Origin: DASUTB01 sp036374835
Lineage (GTDB): Bacteria > Actinomycetota > Actinomycetes > Jiangellales > Jiangellaceae
NCBI GenBank assembly: GCA_036374835.1
Contig: DASUTB010000125.1
Coordinates: 1 to 28,061 of the forward strand
DNA: 28,061 nucleotides
Direction of reading: 5' to 3'
Positions 15,988 to 23,507 of the stretch are shown piece after piece (positions within the stretch are counted from its first letter, which is position 1; each line of letters opens with the position of its first letter). The translations under genes and the position numbers were made by a program. The notes under the pieces are model-generated. The model did no database searches, was not told the origin of the DNA, and was given only the letters and a program-made list of their open reading frames with translations.

Positions 15988-16001
15988 GTGCCAATGGTCC
16001 C
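15988..16001. promoter_or_regulatory. DosR/DevR-like box in the 15925-16181 divergent region
   Basis: Read on the minus strand, GGGACCATTGGCAC matches 10 of 14 positions of the DosR core with the expected dyad. It lies 63 bp before the secreted DUF1906 gene and 180 bp before the EF-hand gene. A second, poorer partial match (GGGCCTCAAGTC) starts near 16018. Confidence 0.4.
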
Positions 16002-16181
16002 TGTTCAGTGAGCTGTAGGGCCTCAAGTCGAGCCGGCCGCACCTGCCGTCCGCAGCAACAGTGGCTCACACACGCCCCGCGACGGCCGGGCGGCACCGTG
16101 CAAATCCCCAGCATGGCGGTGAACCATTTCGAATCGCCGAGCGTGCCGGCTACGAGGAGACCCCACAGATAGGAGGAATCC

Positions 16182-16418
16182 ATGAAGAGGCTCGTCACCA
16201 CTACGCTCGCTACCGGCGTCCTACTGCTCGGCTCGGCAGGCGTCGCCTCCGCGCACCAGCTCGGCCCGTGCAACGACGCCGATGGGGACGGCGCGTTCAG
16301 CGGCCAGGAGTACGCTATGCACCACATCGTGCAGGGTGCGCACGACGGAATCATCGGGCAGGTGCACAAGCCCGGTTCCCACCGCGGCTTCAGCCTGTGT
16401 AACCCGTCGGGCAAGTGA
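16182..16418 (+). CDS. Small secreted protein with a single EF-hand calcium loop
   Basis: A 78-residue protein. A signal peptide covers residues 1-25 (KR, then LVTTTLATGVLLLGSAGVAS, cleavage after ASA), leaving a mature chain of ~53 residues. That chain carries a canonical 12-residue EF-hand loop, DADGDGAFSGQE, with acidic ligands at positions 1, 3, 5 and 12 and Gly at 6, followed by a His-containing helix (YAMHHIVQGAHDGIIGQ). Two cysteines flank the motif (GPCN and SLCN) and could form a disulfide that closes the domain. The ATG follows an AGGAGG site by 6 bases. It is monocistronic, ending in a strong hairpin. Calcium binding is a good prediction; the biological role is not known. Confidence 0.82.
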   Translation: MKRLVTTTLATGVLLLGSAGVASAHQLGPCNDADGDGAFSGQEYAMHHIVQGAHDGIIGQVHKPGSHRGFSLCNPSGK

Positions 16419-16423
16419 GCCGG

Positions 16424-16462
16424 AATGATGGTGGCCGCCGTTGCCCGGCGGCCACCATCATT
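16424..16462. terminator. Perfect 17-bp-stem hairpin terminator
   Basis: AATGATGGTGGCCGCCG (16424-16440) pairs perfectly with CGGCGGCCACCATCATT (16446-16462) around a 5-base loop. It begins 6 bases after the EF-hand gene stop. It lies between convergent genes, so it can stop transcription from both directions. Confidence 0.85.
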
Positions 16463-16547
16463 CGTCGACCGTGACGGCATCGGTGGACGGTCACACTCCG
16501 CACCGCGATAGCAGTAGTGCCAGTGCAGATACTGCTCGGTCCACGTC

Positions 16548-16751
16548 TCAGTCGGGTCGAGCTCCGGGCGTGGTCGGGCCGCGAGGCGTGATCAGCGCGG
16601 TCAGCCAGCCGCCGAGGAAACCGGCGACGGCTGCGATCGCCAGCGCCGCCCGGCGGTTCCGGTGGACGGCCGCCACGAGCGCCACGGATCGCTCTGGCGT
16701 CGGTACCTTCTGGTCCGGGTGCTGATCTGCCCGAACGGCTGTGCCGGTCAT
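16548..16751 (-). CDS. 67-residue single-span membrane protein
   Basis: A small protein with a charged N-terminal half and one predicted membrane span at about residues 35-54 (AALAIAAVAGFLGGWLTALI), then a short Pro/Gly/Thr-rich tail. The ATG at 16751 has a good GGGGAG site 6 bases upstream, which selects this start within a much longer frame. I do not recognise a family. It lies 158 bp downstream of the universal stress protein gene on the same strand, separated by a perfect inverted repeat and a DosR-like box, so it probably has its own promoter. The downstream 17-bp hairpin would terminate it. Small membrane proteins near rotary ATPases sometimes assist assembly, but nothing here shows that. 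Confidence 0.6.
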   Translation of the reverse strand: MTGTAVRADQHPDQKVPTPERSVALVAAVHRNRRAALAIAAVAGFLGGWLTALITPRGPTTPGARPD

Positions 16752-16776
16752 CACGGACTCCCCTACGGATGAGTGC

Positions 16777-16794
16777 GGTGACCGTGCGGTCACC
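16777..16794. promoter_or_regulatory. Perfect 18-bp inverted repeat (operator candidate)
   Basis: GGTGACCG-TG-CGGTCACC has 8-bp perfect arms and a 2-bp spacer, 25 bp before the small membrane-protein start. The near-zero spacer favours a dimeric protein-binding site over an RNA hairpin. A related half-site, CGGTGACCG, occurs at about 16914-16922. Confidence 0.4.
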
Positions 16795-16858
16795 GACCTC
16801 ATTCCCAGCGTTGACCGCCGCTGTCGCGAAACATAGAGACCGACGACCCCCGTTCCCC

Positions 16859-16872
16859 GGGACTTGCGCCCT
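16859..16872. promoter_or_regulatory. DosR/DevR-like box upstream of the small membrane-protein gene
   Basis: GGGACTTGCGCCCT matches 10 of 14 core positions, with the right arm shifted one base inward. It is 107 bp before the start at 16751, in the gap after the universal stress protein gene. Confidence 0.35.
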
Positions 16873-16909
16873 GTGCGCCGCACCCGAATCGACCTGCCGG
16901 TGCGAGCCG

Positions 16910-17359
16910 CTACGGTGACCGATCGCCAATGGGAGCGACCGGTGGCACGACCATGACCGGGACGTCGGCGAACTCCATGATTCGCAGTGCCTCGCTGCCG
17001 ACGTGCGGTATGCCGACCGCGCGGTGCGACGCCCGCGCGACGACGATCAGGTCGGCATTCGAGCGGCGGGCCTCGGCCAGCACCTCGGCCGCCGGAGAAC
17101 CGGACACCTGGACCGTGTCGACGGGCACGCCTGCGACATCGGCCAGCTGTTGAATGTGCCGGAGCACGGCGTTTGCCGCGAGTATCCGGCGGCCGCCCAC
17201 AGGTGCCGAGGCGGCGCTGATCCGTTCGTCCAGCGTGTGGTCCTGAAGGACCATCACAGCGACGAGCGTCGCGCCCGTCGCCGTGGCGAGCGAGATCGCG
17301 ACGTCCACTGCCCGAAGTGCGGCCGGCGAGTCGTCGACGGCCACCACGATACGTTTCAT
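16910..17359 (-). CDS. Universal stress protein (UspA family)
   Basis: A 149-residue single-domain USP, normal length for the family. It opens with KRIVVAVDDSPAALRAVDVA (the strand-Asp-helix start of the fold). The nucleotide-loop region reads VVARASHRAVGIPHVGSEAL, then EFADVPVMVVP. The usual G-2x-G-9x-G(S/T) ATP-binding motif is altered: the first glycines are Ala/Ser/His-rich here, so ATP binding is uncertain. It is the last gene of the V-type ATPase operon: its ATG touches the subunit D stop (TGATG), with a GGAGG site 9 bases upstream; a GTG at 17362 is an alternative start. USPs are classic members of dormancy regulons, and coupling to an ATPase suggests co-production under energy stress. 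Confidence 0.88.
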   Translation of the reverse strand: MKRIVVAVDDSPAALRAVDVAISLATATGATLVAVMVLQDHTLDERISAASAPVGGRRILAANAVLRHIQQLADVAGVPVDTVQVSGSPAAEVLAEARRSNADLIVVARASHRAVGIPHVGSEALRIMEFADVPVMVVPPVAPIGDRSP

Positions 17360-17973
17360 CACAAACCGCCTCCGTCCTCGAGCCGGGCCGCAGCCCAGCG
17401 CAGCCGGACATTCTCCTCACGGTCGAGCTCGTCGAGCTGCGTCTCGAGTGTCCGCAGCGCTTCTTCCAAGCGAGGAACCCACCGGTTCTCGATGGCCCGT
17501 TGCCGGGAACGGGTCGCGGCCAACTCGGCCTCGAGAACCGCGACCGCCCGGGTGGCGACGCCATGGAGTACCGCGGCCTCCAACGCCTCGCGATGCGCGG
17601 CGATGGTGTACACCAGCGCGGAGCTACCTGGACGGACCGGTGCGTCGGACGGCCTGACGGTGGCATGGACCGGATAGTCCACGCCCATTGCGCTACGACG
17701 CTCCACCTGGACAGTTGCCGGGGCGTTTGGAGTAGCCGCCGCGAGGCCGCGCTGGCCGTCGAGTGCGGCGCTGCGCCCCAGCCAGCCGGCCGCATGCTCG
17801 GCGCACCGCTCCCACTCCGCTTCGGCGCGCTGGGCCACTAGCTCGAGACGTTCCAGCTCGCCGGCCAGGATGCGTCTCTTGCGATCCAGCAGGTCGCTGG
17901 CCCGCTGCGCCGCGGCGAGCCGGCGGCGAAGCCGTAGCCGACCCGCTCGCCCGGACGCCGTCGCGGTGGTCAT
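17359..17973 (-). CDS. atpD: V/A-type ATPase subunit D (central stalk)
   Basis: A 204-residue protein, near the usual ~200-220. Two long coiled-coil helices form the rotor shaft: residues ~8-75 (RLRLRRRLAAAQRASDLLDR, KRRILAGELERLELVAQRAE) and ~125-195 (IAAHREALEAAVLHGVAT, LEEALRTLETQLDELDREEN). Subunit D sits inside the A3B3 ring and couples ATP turnover to rotation of the K ring, with subunit F attached. It overlaps the subunit B gene by 4 bp upstream, and its stop overlaps the universal stress protein gene. Its start at 17973 is defined by the ATGA overlap; the ribosome-binding site is weak, consistent with translational coupling. Confidence 0.88.
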   Translation of the reverse strand: MTTATASGRAGRLRLRRRLAAAQRASDLLDRKRRILAGELERLELVAQRAEAEWERCAEHAAGWLGRSAALDGQRGLAAATPNAPATVQVERRSAMGVDYPVHATVRPSDAPVRPGSSALVYTIAAHREALEAAVLHGVATRAVAVLEAELAATRSRQRAIENRWVPRLEEALRTLETQLDELDREENVRLRWAAARLEDGGGL

Positions 17974-19382
17974 GGCGTTCCGTTCAGGTGTTTCTGAATC
18001 GCTTTGGCCGGCAGCATGGTGAGCTCGCGGCGGGGCAGCACTGCCAGCGCCTTCCACGCGAGGCTCAGCGTCTCGTCCAGAGTCCGGGACTCCGTCGGTA
18101 ACTGCCGCATGAGTTGCTGTTCGACGGCGTCGCGGTACTCCAGGTAGCTGCGGTCGGTTTCGCTGAGCGCCTGCGCGCCGATCAGGTCGGCGAGCTCGCC
18201 GGCCTGCCGCGCCCGAGCCAGGGCCGCGATCACCTGTGCGGCCACGTCGAGGTGATCGTCACGGGTCCGGCCCGGTCCGGCGCCCTTACGCATCAGCCGC
18301 GAGAGTGAGGACAGCACGTCGATCGGCGGGTAGAGGCCGCGGCCATGCGACTCCGGGGAGAGGACGACCTGTCCCTCGGTGATGTAGCCGGTGAGGTCGG
18401 GCACCGGATGGGTGAGGTCGCCACCCGGCATCGTCAGCACCGGCACGATTGTCACCGACCCCGGCCGGTCGTGCACCCGCCCGCAGCGCTCGTAGAGCGA
18501 GGCCAGGTCGCTGTAGAGGTACCCGGGATAGGCACGCCGAGCCGGGACCTCCTTGCGCGCCGCGGCGACCTCGCGCACCGCGTCGCAGTAGCTGGTCATG
18601 TCCGACATGACCACGAGAACGTGGTGGCCCTCGACGAAAGCGAGGTGCTCTGCGACGGTCAGCGCGATCCGCGGCGTCAGCAGCCGCTCGATGATCGGGT
18701 CGTTCGCAGTGTTCAGCAGGGTGACGAGCTCGCCCGCTCCGGATCGCGCCTCCAAGGCGTCCCGGGCGGACGCGGCGTCCGCATGAGTGAGCCCCATGCC
18801 GGCGAAGACCACGCTGAACGACTCCTTCGCCCGGCCGGCGCTGGCCTGGGCGGCGATCTGCAGCGCCAACTGCAGGTGCGGCAGGCCCGGCACGGAGAAG
18901 ACCGGCAGCTTCTGCCCGCGCACGAGTGTGGTGAGCGCGTCCAGCGCCGAAACGCCGGTCAGGACGGGCTCGGACGGTGGCGCACGGTGCACGGGGTTGA
19001 GCGGCGATCCCGCCACGGGGGCTGCCGTCTCGCCAAAGATGGGCGGGCCGCCGTCGATCGGTTCTCCTCTGCCATTGCACGTCCTGCCCAGCCAGCCGGT
19101 GCCTACGGGTATGTGCAGCGGCTCGCCGGCGAACCGGACGCCGATGCTGCCAGGACGCAGACCGACGGTCCCCTCCATCACCTGGACGACGGCCAGGTCA
19201 CGGTCGACCTCGAGGACGACGCCGTGGCGTTTGGAGCCGTCGTCGACCTCGATCTCGGCGGACTCGTCCCAGCCGACGCCATGGGTGTTCCTGAGGAACA
19301 GCAGCGAGATCTGCATGGCTTGGACGTCGGTGTACTCCGGCTGCACAACCCGCCGGGCCGTGGTGTTCTCTCGGGCGGTCAT
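17970..19382 (-). CDS. atpB: V/A-type ATPase subunit B (non-catalytic)
   Basis: A 470-residue protein, usual length. It has the N-terminal beta-barrel region (IEVDDGSKRHGVVLEVD, then VMEGTVGLRP), the segment GRTCNGRGEPIDGGPPI, and the central domain with FSVPGLPHLQLALQIAAQA in place of a Walker A loop, as expected for the non-catalytic subunit. Other family marks are VFAGMGLTHADA, LTVAEHLAFVEGHHVLVVMSDMTSY (in two parts: TVAEHLAFVEGHH and VLVVMSDMTSY), PARRAYPGYLYSDLASLYER and SLSRLMRKGAG. It alternates with subunit A in the hexameric head. Both ends share 4-bp ATGA overlaps (with A and D). A strong AGGAG site lies 5 bases before the start. Confidence 0.95.
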   Translation of the reverse strand: MTARENTTARRVVQPEYTDVQAMQISLLFLRNTHGVGWDESAEIEVDDGSKRHGVVLEVDRDLAVVQVMEGTVGLRPGSIGVRFAGEPLHIPVGTGWLGRTCNGRGEPIDGGPPIFGETAAPVAGSPLNPVHRAPPSEPVLTGVSALDALTTLVRGQKLPVFSVPGLPHLQLALQIAAQASAGRAKESFSVVFAGMGLTHADAASARDALEARSGAGELVTLLNTANDPIIERLLTPRIALTVAEHLAFVEGHHVLVVMSDMTSYCDAVREVAAARKEVPARRAYPGYLYSDLASLYERCGRVHDRPGSVTIVPVLTMPGGDLTHPVPDLTGYITEGQVVLSPESHGRGLYPPIDVLSSLSRLMRKGAGPGRTRDDHLDVAAQVIAALARARQAGELADLIGAQALSETDRSYLEYRDAVEQQLMRQLPTESRTLDETLSLAWKALAVLPRRELTMLPAKAIQKHLNGTP

Positions 19383-21124
19383 GCCAGCTCCTCGAGCGAG
19401 CGCAGGAGTTCAGCACGGACCTCGTCCACCGGCTCGGTCTCATCCGGGCCGGCCTCGTCCCGAACTCTGATCAGCGGGCCGAAGTCGTGCTCCTCGATGA
19501 CCGCGGCCGGCACCCCCCGCTCGATCAGGCCGTCGCAGGTATCGACTACGTCGAGCACGGCCTGCAGCAACGCCGCACCCTTGGCCGCGCTGGAGAACGC
19601 ATCGTTCTCGCTCAGCGCGCTCTGCATCAGGACGGCCTCGCGCAGCAGCCGGCCGCCCAGCAGCACGATGCGCTCGTGCCCGGGCAACGTGCCCACGCCG
19701 ATGATCTCGGCGAGGTCGGCGAGCCGGTCGGCCTCGCTGAGCAGCGTGGCCGCGCGCTCGCGCCGGCGGGCCCAATCCGTGTCGTCGTGGGCGGCATGCC
19801 AACCGGCGACCGCCTCGACCTGCCGGGCGAACGAACCGCTCCAGCTGACGGCCGGATAGTGCCGGGAGTACGCCAGCTCGCGGTCGAGGGTCCAGACGCT
19901 CTGGACGAATCGTTCGGTCGCCGTCGTCACGGGTTCGGCGAGGTCACCGCCGGGCGGCGACACGGCGCCGATGACCGTCACCGATGCGCGTCGGCCACCG
20001 AGCGTTTCGACCTGACCTGCCCGCTCGTAGAACGCCGCGAGCGCGGATGCCAGGTCGGCCGGATAGCCCTCCTCGGCCGGCAGCGCCCCGGTGCGCGACG
20101 AGAACTCCCGGAGCGCCTCGGCCCACCGCGAGGTCGAGTCGGCGATCACGACGGTGTCGTAGCCCATATCGCGGTAGTACTCGGCCACCGTGATGCCGGT
20201 GTAGATGCTCGCCTCGCGGGCCATCATCGGCATGTTGGACGTGTTGGCCAGGATCACCGTCCGGTCGATCAGCCGGCCACCGGTCCGCGCGTCGGTCAGC
20301 TCGGACAGCTCGCCGAGCACGTCGGCCATCTCGTTGCCCCGCTCCCCGCAGCCGATGTAGACGATCACGGCTGCGTCACACCACTTGGCGATCTGCTGGA
20401 GCAGGACGGTCTTACCGGTGCCGAATCCACCCGGTACACAGGCGGCGGCACCACGGCTCACCGGAAACAGCATGTCGAGCACGCGCTGCCCGGTATGCAG
20501 CGGCGCGGCCGCGTTCTCGCGGTACCGGAACGGGCGCGGCCGGCGCACTGGCCAGTGCTCCCACAGTGTTACCGGCCGACCGTCCACCTGCGCCACGGCG
20601 TCGTCGTCTCCCACGGCACCGGCCTCGGCCAGCCAGGTGAGCTCTCCGGACCGGCCCGGCGGCACCAGAACACGATGCGGGAGGCTTGCGCCGACCTCTA
20701 CGGTGCCGAGCACCGTGCCTGGGCCGACGTGCTCACCTACCGGGGCCGTCGGCGTGAACGGCCAGGTGTGAGCCGGCCCTCCGACGTCTCGGCCGGCCGT
20801 GAGCCAGACCGGCGCCGACGACAGCGGCCGGAGCAGTCCGTCGAAGACCTGGCCGAGCAGCCCGGGCCCCAAACGGGCCGACAGCTGCCCGCCTTGCGGT
20901 ATCGCCCGGTCCCCGACCTGCACACCGCCGGTGTATTCGTACGCCTGGGTGGTGATGGTGCCGTCGGAGATCGCCACGACCTCGGCGGGGATGCCGTCGA
21001 GACCGATCTCGACGACCTCCGACATCGCGGCGCCGGCGAGCCCGGCCACCTCGACCAGGGGCCCGTTGACCCGGGTGACCCGCCCACCGCCGGCACGCTC
21101 CTCCAGCGCGGTCACGGTGCCCAT
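19379..21124 (-). CDS. atpA: V/A-type ATPase catalytic subunit A
   Basis: A 581-residue protein, typical of V/A-type A subunits (longer than F-type beta because of the ~90-residue non-homologous insert at about 105-195). The Walker A is GGFGTGKT (about 232-239; usual form GPFGSGKT). The catalytic Glu is in GCGERGNEM (Glu261), and the Walker B region is DTVVIADSTSRWAEALRE. SSRTGALPAEEGYPADLAS and GAVSPPGGDLAEPVT are also diagnostic. It hydrolyses or makes ATP in the cytoplasmic A3B3 head. The start at 21124 overlaps subunit E by 13 bp; the frame extends further upstream into non-homologous sequence. The substitutions within the P-loop are conservative, so activity is expected. Confidence 0.95.
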   Translation of the reverse strand: MGTVTALEERAGGGRVTRVNGPLVEVAGLAGAAMSEVVEIGLDGIPAEVVAISDGTITTQAYEYTGGVQVGDRAIPQGGQLSARLGPGLLGQVFDGLLRPLSSAPVWLTAGRDVGGPAHTWPFTPTAPVGEHVGPGTVLGTVEVGASLPHRVLVPPGRSGELTWLAEAGAVGDDDAVAQVDGRPVTLWEHWPVRRPRPFRYRENAAAPLHTGQRVLDMLFPVSRGAAACVPGGFGTGKTVLLQQIAKWCDAAVIVYIGCGERGNEMADVLGELSELTDARTGGRLIDRTVILANTSNMPMMAREASIYTGITVAEYYRDMGYDTVVIADSTSRWAEALREFSSRTGALPAEEGYPADLASALAAFYERAGQVETLGGRRASVTVIGAVSPPGGDLAEPVTTATERFVQSVWTLDRELAYSRHYPAVSWSGSFARQVEAVAGWHAAHDDTDWARRRERAATLLSEADRLADLAEIIGVGTLPGHERIVLLGGRLLREAVLMQSALSENDAFSSAAKGAALLQAVLDVVDTCDGLIERGVPAAVIEEHDFGPLIRVRDEAGPDETEPVDEVRAELLRSLEELA

Positions 21125-21639
21125 AGCCGTTCCACCGCCGATCCCAGTCGCTCGATCTCGCGGTCCGCCAGCGTCGGCAAGGACAGATCGACTCGCCTGC
21201 CGCCGGCTACCGCCACCACACCGCCGGACGGACTCTCCTCGATCGACGCATCGGGGCCGAGCACCGCGATCGCCTGCTCGGAGAGCGCCCGGCGCAGGTG
21301 CGGATAGTCCGCGGAGTCGCGCAGACCGATCGCCGCATCGTGGCACCGTTGCCGCAGCTCGTCGTACAGCTCGCGCTGCGCGGCCAGCACCACGTCGCGG
21401 GCCTCCCGGCGGCGCCGGGTGAGGACTGTGCCAACCGCGGCCCTTGCCTGCTGCTCACCCTCGGCGCGGGCCTGGTCGAGGATGCGCTCGGCACGCTCGC
21501 GGGCGGCGGTGCGCACCTCGTCGGCGTGCCGCTGTGCGTCCTCCGTGCTGGTCCGCGCCTGCGCGCCGGCTTCGGCTCGAAGGGCCGCGCGTACCGGCTC
21601 GAGGGCCGCCTCGGCTCCTTTGGGAAGGCTCGGCCTCAT
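21112..21639 (-). CDS. atpE: V/A-type ATPase subunit E (peripheral stalk)
   Basis: A 175-residue protein. The N-terminal ~100 residues are a charged coiled coil (KGAEAALEPVRAALRAEA, AQRHADEVRTAARERAERIL, DQARAEGEQQARAAVGTVLT). A globular C-terminal part (HLRRALSEQAIAVLGPDASI, GGVVAVAGGRRVDLSLPTL) ends with helix REIERLGSAVERLW. This is the layout of subunit E, which pairs with the G/H-type subunit to form the stator between head and membrane sector. The ATG at 21639 is set by the ATGA overlap with subunit F. Length is slightly below the usual ~190. Confidence 0.87.
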   Translation of the reverse strand: MRPSLPKGAEAALEPVRAALRAEAGAQARTSTEDAQRHADEVRTAARERAERILDQARAEGEQQARAAVGTVLTRRRREARDVVLAAQRELYDELRQRCHDAAIGLRDSADYPHLRRALSEQAIAVLGPDASIEESPSGGVVAVAGGRRVDLSLPTLADREIERLGSAVERLWAP

Positions 21640-21857
21640 GCCGGCATCACCGCCGTCAACGGCGCGCCCGGTGCCGCGGTCTCCTCGGCCAGCGCCGCGG
21701 CCGCCTCGTGGGTCAGCACGACGGCGACGACCTCCGCCGGTAACGCGGCCCACTGGGCACGCGCGTCGGTTTCAGTCGCGGCGACCAGCGGCACCGCGCC
21801 GGCCAGCGCGTAGCCCCGGATCTTCGCCTCCGCCCCGATGACGGCAACGGTGCTCAT
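21636..21857 (-). CDS. atpF: V/A-type ATPase subunit F (short)
   Basis: A 73-residue protein with the subunit F fold start STVAVIGAEAKIRGYALAGA, a middle helix (TDARAQWAAL) and a strand VVAVVLTHEAAAALAEE. The usual family length is ~100; the C-terminal helix that inserts into the central stalk beside subunit D appears short or missing. The protein ends in PLTAVMPA with an ATGA overlap into subunit E. The position (after K, before E) and the Rossmann-like strand pattern support the call. A TGAGG site lies upstream. A frame disruption that truncated the gene is possible but nothing in the flanking frames shows the missing helix. Confidence 0.78.
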   Translation of the reverse strand: MSTVAVIGAEAKIRGYALAGAVPLVAATETDARAQWAALPAEVVAVVLTHEAAAALAEETAAPGAPLTAVMPA

Positions 21858-21864
21858 CGCGACC

Positions 21865-22236
21865 TCACGCCTGCCCGACCAGGATGATCGCGATGATCAG
21901 TCCGTAGATCGCGATTCCTTCGGCCAGGCCGACGATCACCATCGACCGACCGAACATCTCCGGTCGCTCGCTCATCGTCGCCAGCGCCGCGGCACCGGTG
22001 TACGCCACCGCGATCGCCGCTCCGAGCGACGAGCCGGCGACGGCGATCGCCGCGGCGATCAGTGCCGCACCGTTGGCCTGCTCGGCCGCTTCGGTCCCTG
22101 CCTGCGCCACCGTGGCGGCATCGGCGGGCAAAGCCGCCATGATGGCGGCGAACGTCACGATCGCGGACGCAATCAACAGACCGTTGACCGCGAAAAGCAC
22201 TCGCCGGAAGGCTCGTCTCGACAGCCAACTGCTCAT
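21865..22236 (-). CDS. atpK: V/A-type ATPase subunit K (proteolipid c-ring subunit)
   Basis: A 123-residue proteolipid. An N-terminal hydrophobic segment (FAVNGLLIASAIVTFAAIMA, residues 15-34) resembles the leader found on some A-type c subunits. Two ring-forming helices follow: about 55-86 (GAALIAAAIAVAGSSLGAAI) and about 98-122 (SMVIVGLAEGIAIYGLIIAI). They are joined by the conserved polar loop ATMSERPEMFGR. Glu106 in the last helix is the ion-carrying carboxylate. With one Glu per hairpin the ring is probably proton-driven, but the ion cannot be decided by eye. A GGAGG site lies 7 bases before the ATG, which overlaps the subunit I stop by 4 bp. Seven bases separate it from subunit F. Confidence 0.92.
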   Translation of the reverse strand: MSSWLSRRAFRRVLFAVNGLLIASAIVTFAAIMAALPADAATVAQAGTEAAEQANGAALIAAAIAVAGSSLGAAIAVAYTGAAALATMSERPEMFGRSMVIVGLAEGIAIYGLIIAIILVGQA

Positions 22237-23507
22237 GGGGTGACCTCCGTCGGTTCCGATGTCGGTAGCGTCCAAGGGCGGAACGGCCGGCCCTCGGTGT
22301 CGAAGATTCGGGAGAACAACTCGTAGTACTCGAGGCGAAGCGCCTGGACACCGGCAACGAGCGCCTCCAGCGTCAGCGCGATGGCGTTGCCCACGACGAA
22401 GATGGCGACCGCGGCGACCGCGGCAAGGCCCGGTCCCCAGGCCGCCGTCGTGCCCTGCCACACGACCGCTCCGAGTGCGGCGTGGGTGAGCCCGAACGCG
22501 GCCAGCCGGGCGAACGACACCAGATTCGACCCCAGCCGTATGACGACGTCGAACAGCTCGACGACGGCCTGCAGTACCGCCGCGCCACCACGGCCGGCCG
22601 TGGCGAGCAGCCCGACGAACGCCAGCGCCAGCCCTAGCAGGCCGAGACCGGCACCGCCGGCGACGAGCGGGCTGATGTCGTAGTAGATACCACCGGCCAA
22701 AAGGCCGAGCGCGAGAAAGAGCAGGCTGCCTGCGATGCCGGTGCGGGAGTACAGGGCAAAGCCCCAGCCGCCTTCGCGGAGCCGATTCACCGTTCCGAGG
22801 GCGTAGGCGCCGCCGAGCAGCACGGCGCCGACGCCGACGGCGGTCACCAGCAGCGTCACCGGCTCCTCCATCGGTGCGAGCCACACCACCGGCAGCAGAC
22901 CGGTCGGTCCGAAGAACTCGCCGTAGAGGACTCCGAACACCGACGCGGCGGCACCCGCGCCGGCAACGAACGGCCAAGCCCGCCGAACACCGTGCAGGCT
23001 GCGAATCCGGCCGGAGCGCAGCACCATGGCCGCCGCCAGCAAGAGCAGCCCGTGGCCGACGTCGCCGAACATCATCCCGAACATGGCGACGTACGCCAGC
23101 CCGGCGAGCAGCGTCGGGTCCACGTCGGGGTACGGGACCGTGGCGTAACCCTTGACCAGTGGGTCGAATGCTCGCGCCCCGCGCTGCCGCAGCAGGGTTG
23201 GCGGCTGGACCCCGCGGGGATGCTCCAGCGGTACCGCAGCGGCACCGATTGGCCCCAGGGCGTCTCCCAGCTGCTGCAACGCCGGCGCCGGAACCCACCC
23301 GGCGAGCGCGGCGACCGGACCGTCGGTGGCGGCCAGCTCCGAACGCTTACGCAGTTCGGCATCGCGGGTCGGCTCCGTGTCGGTCGGTTCGAACTCGACC
23401 ACGCCGGCGTCGCCGACCCGTTCGAGCATGTCCGGGAGCACCGCCGTTGGAGCGACCAGTGCGATGCGCTGCATGCGGATCGGCTGAAGACTCTCACGCC
23501 ACGACAT
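22233..23507 (-). CDS. atpI: V/A-type ATPase subunit I (a-type membrane subunit), short form
   Basis: A 424-residue protein against ~600-700 in most families. The N-terminal cytoplasmic arm is only ~120 residues (MQRIALVAPTAVLPDMLERV, GWVPAPALQQLGDAL); most of the usual coiled-coil arm is missing. The C-terminal membrane domain is intact, with 7-8 spans from about residue 135 and the marks MFGMMFGDVGHGLLLLAAAM, YGEFFGPTG, SNLVSFARLAAFGLTHAAL and GVQALRLEYYELFSRIF, which hold the conserved arginines of the ion path. It forms the half-channels against the K ring. The start at 23507 has a GAGGTG site; ATG at 23474 (MQRIAL) is an alternative. It overlaps subunit C by 14 bp. Confidence 0.9.
   Translation of the reverse strand: MSWRESLQPIRMQRIALVAPTAVLPDMLERVGDAGVVEFEPTDTEPTRDAELRKRSELAATDGPVAALAGWVPAPALQQLGDALGPIGAAAVPLEHPRGVQPPTLLRQRGARAFDPLVKGYATVPYPDVDPTLLAGLAYVAMFGMMFGDVGHGLLLLAAAMVLRSGRIRSLHGVRRAWPFVAGAGAAASVFGVLYGEFFGPTGLLPVVWLAPMEEPVTLLVTAVGVGAVLLGGAYALGTVNRLREGGWGFALYSRTGIAGSLLFLALGLLAGGIYYDISPLVAGGAGLGLLGLALAFVGLLATAGRGGAAVLQAVVELFDVVIRLGSNLVSFARLAAFGLTHAALGAVVWQGTTAAWGPGLAAVAAVAIFVVGNAIALTLEALVAGVQALRLEYYELFSRIFDTEGRPFRPWTLPTSEPTEVTP

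Noticed and set aside
18345..21307. Long plus-strand frames (504 and 606 codons) opposite ATPase subunits A and B
   Set aside because: They mirror conserved genes, are rich in Arg/His/Gly without domain features, and have no supported starts.
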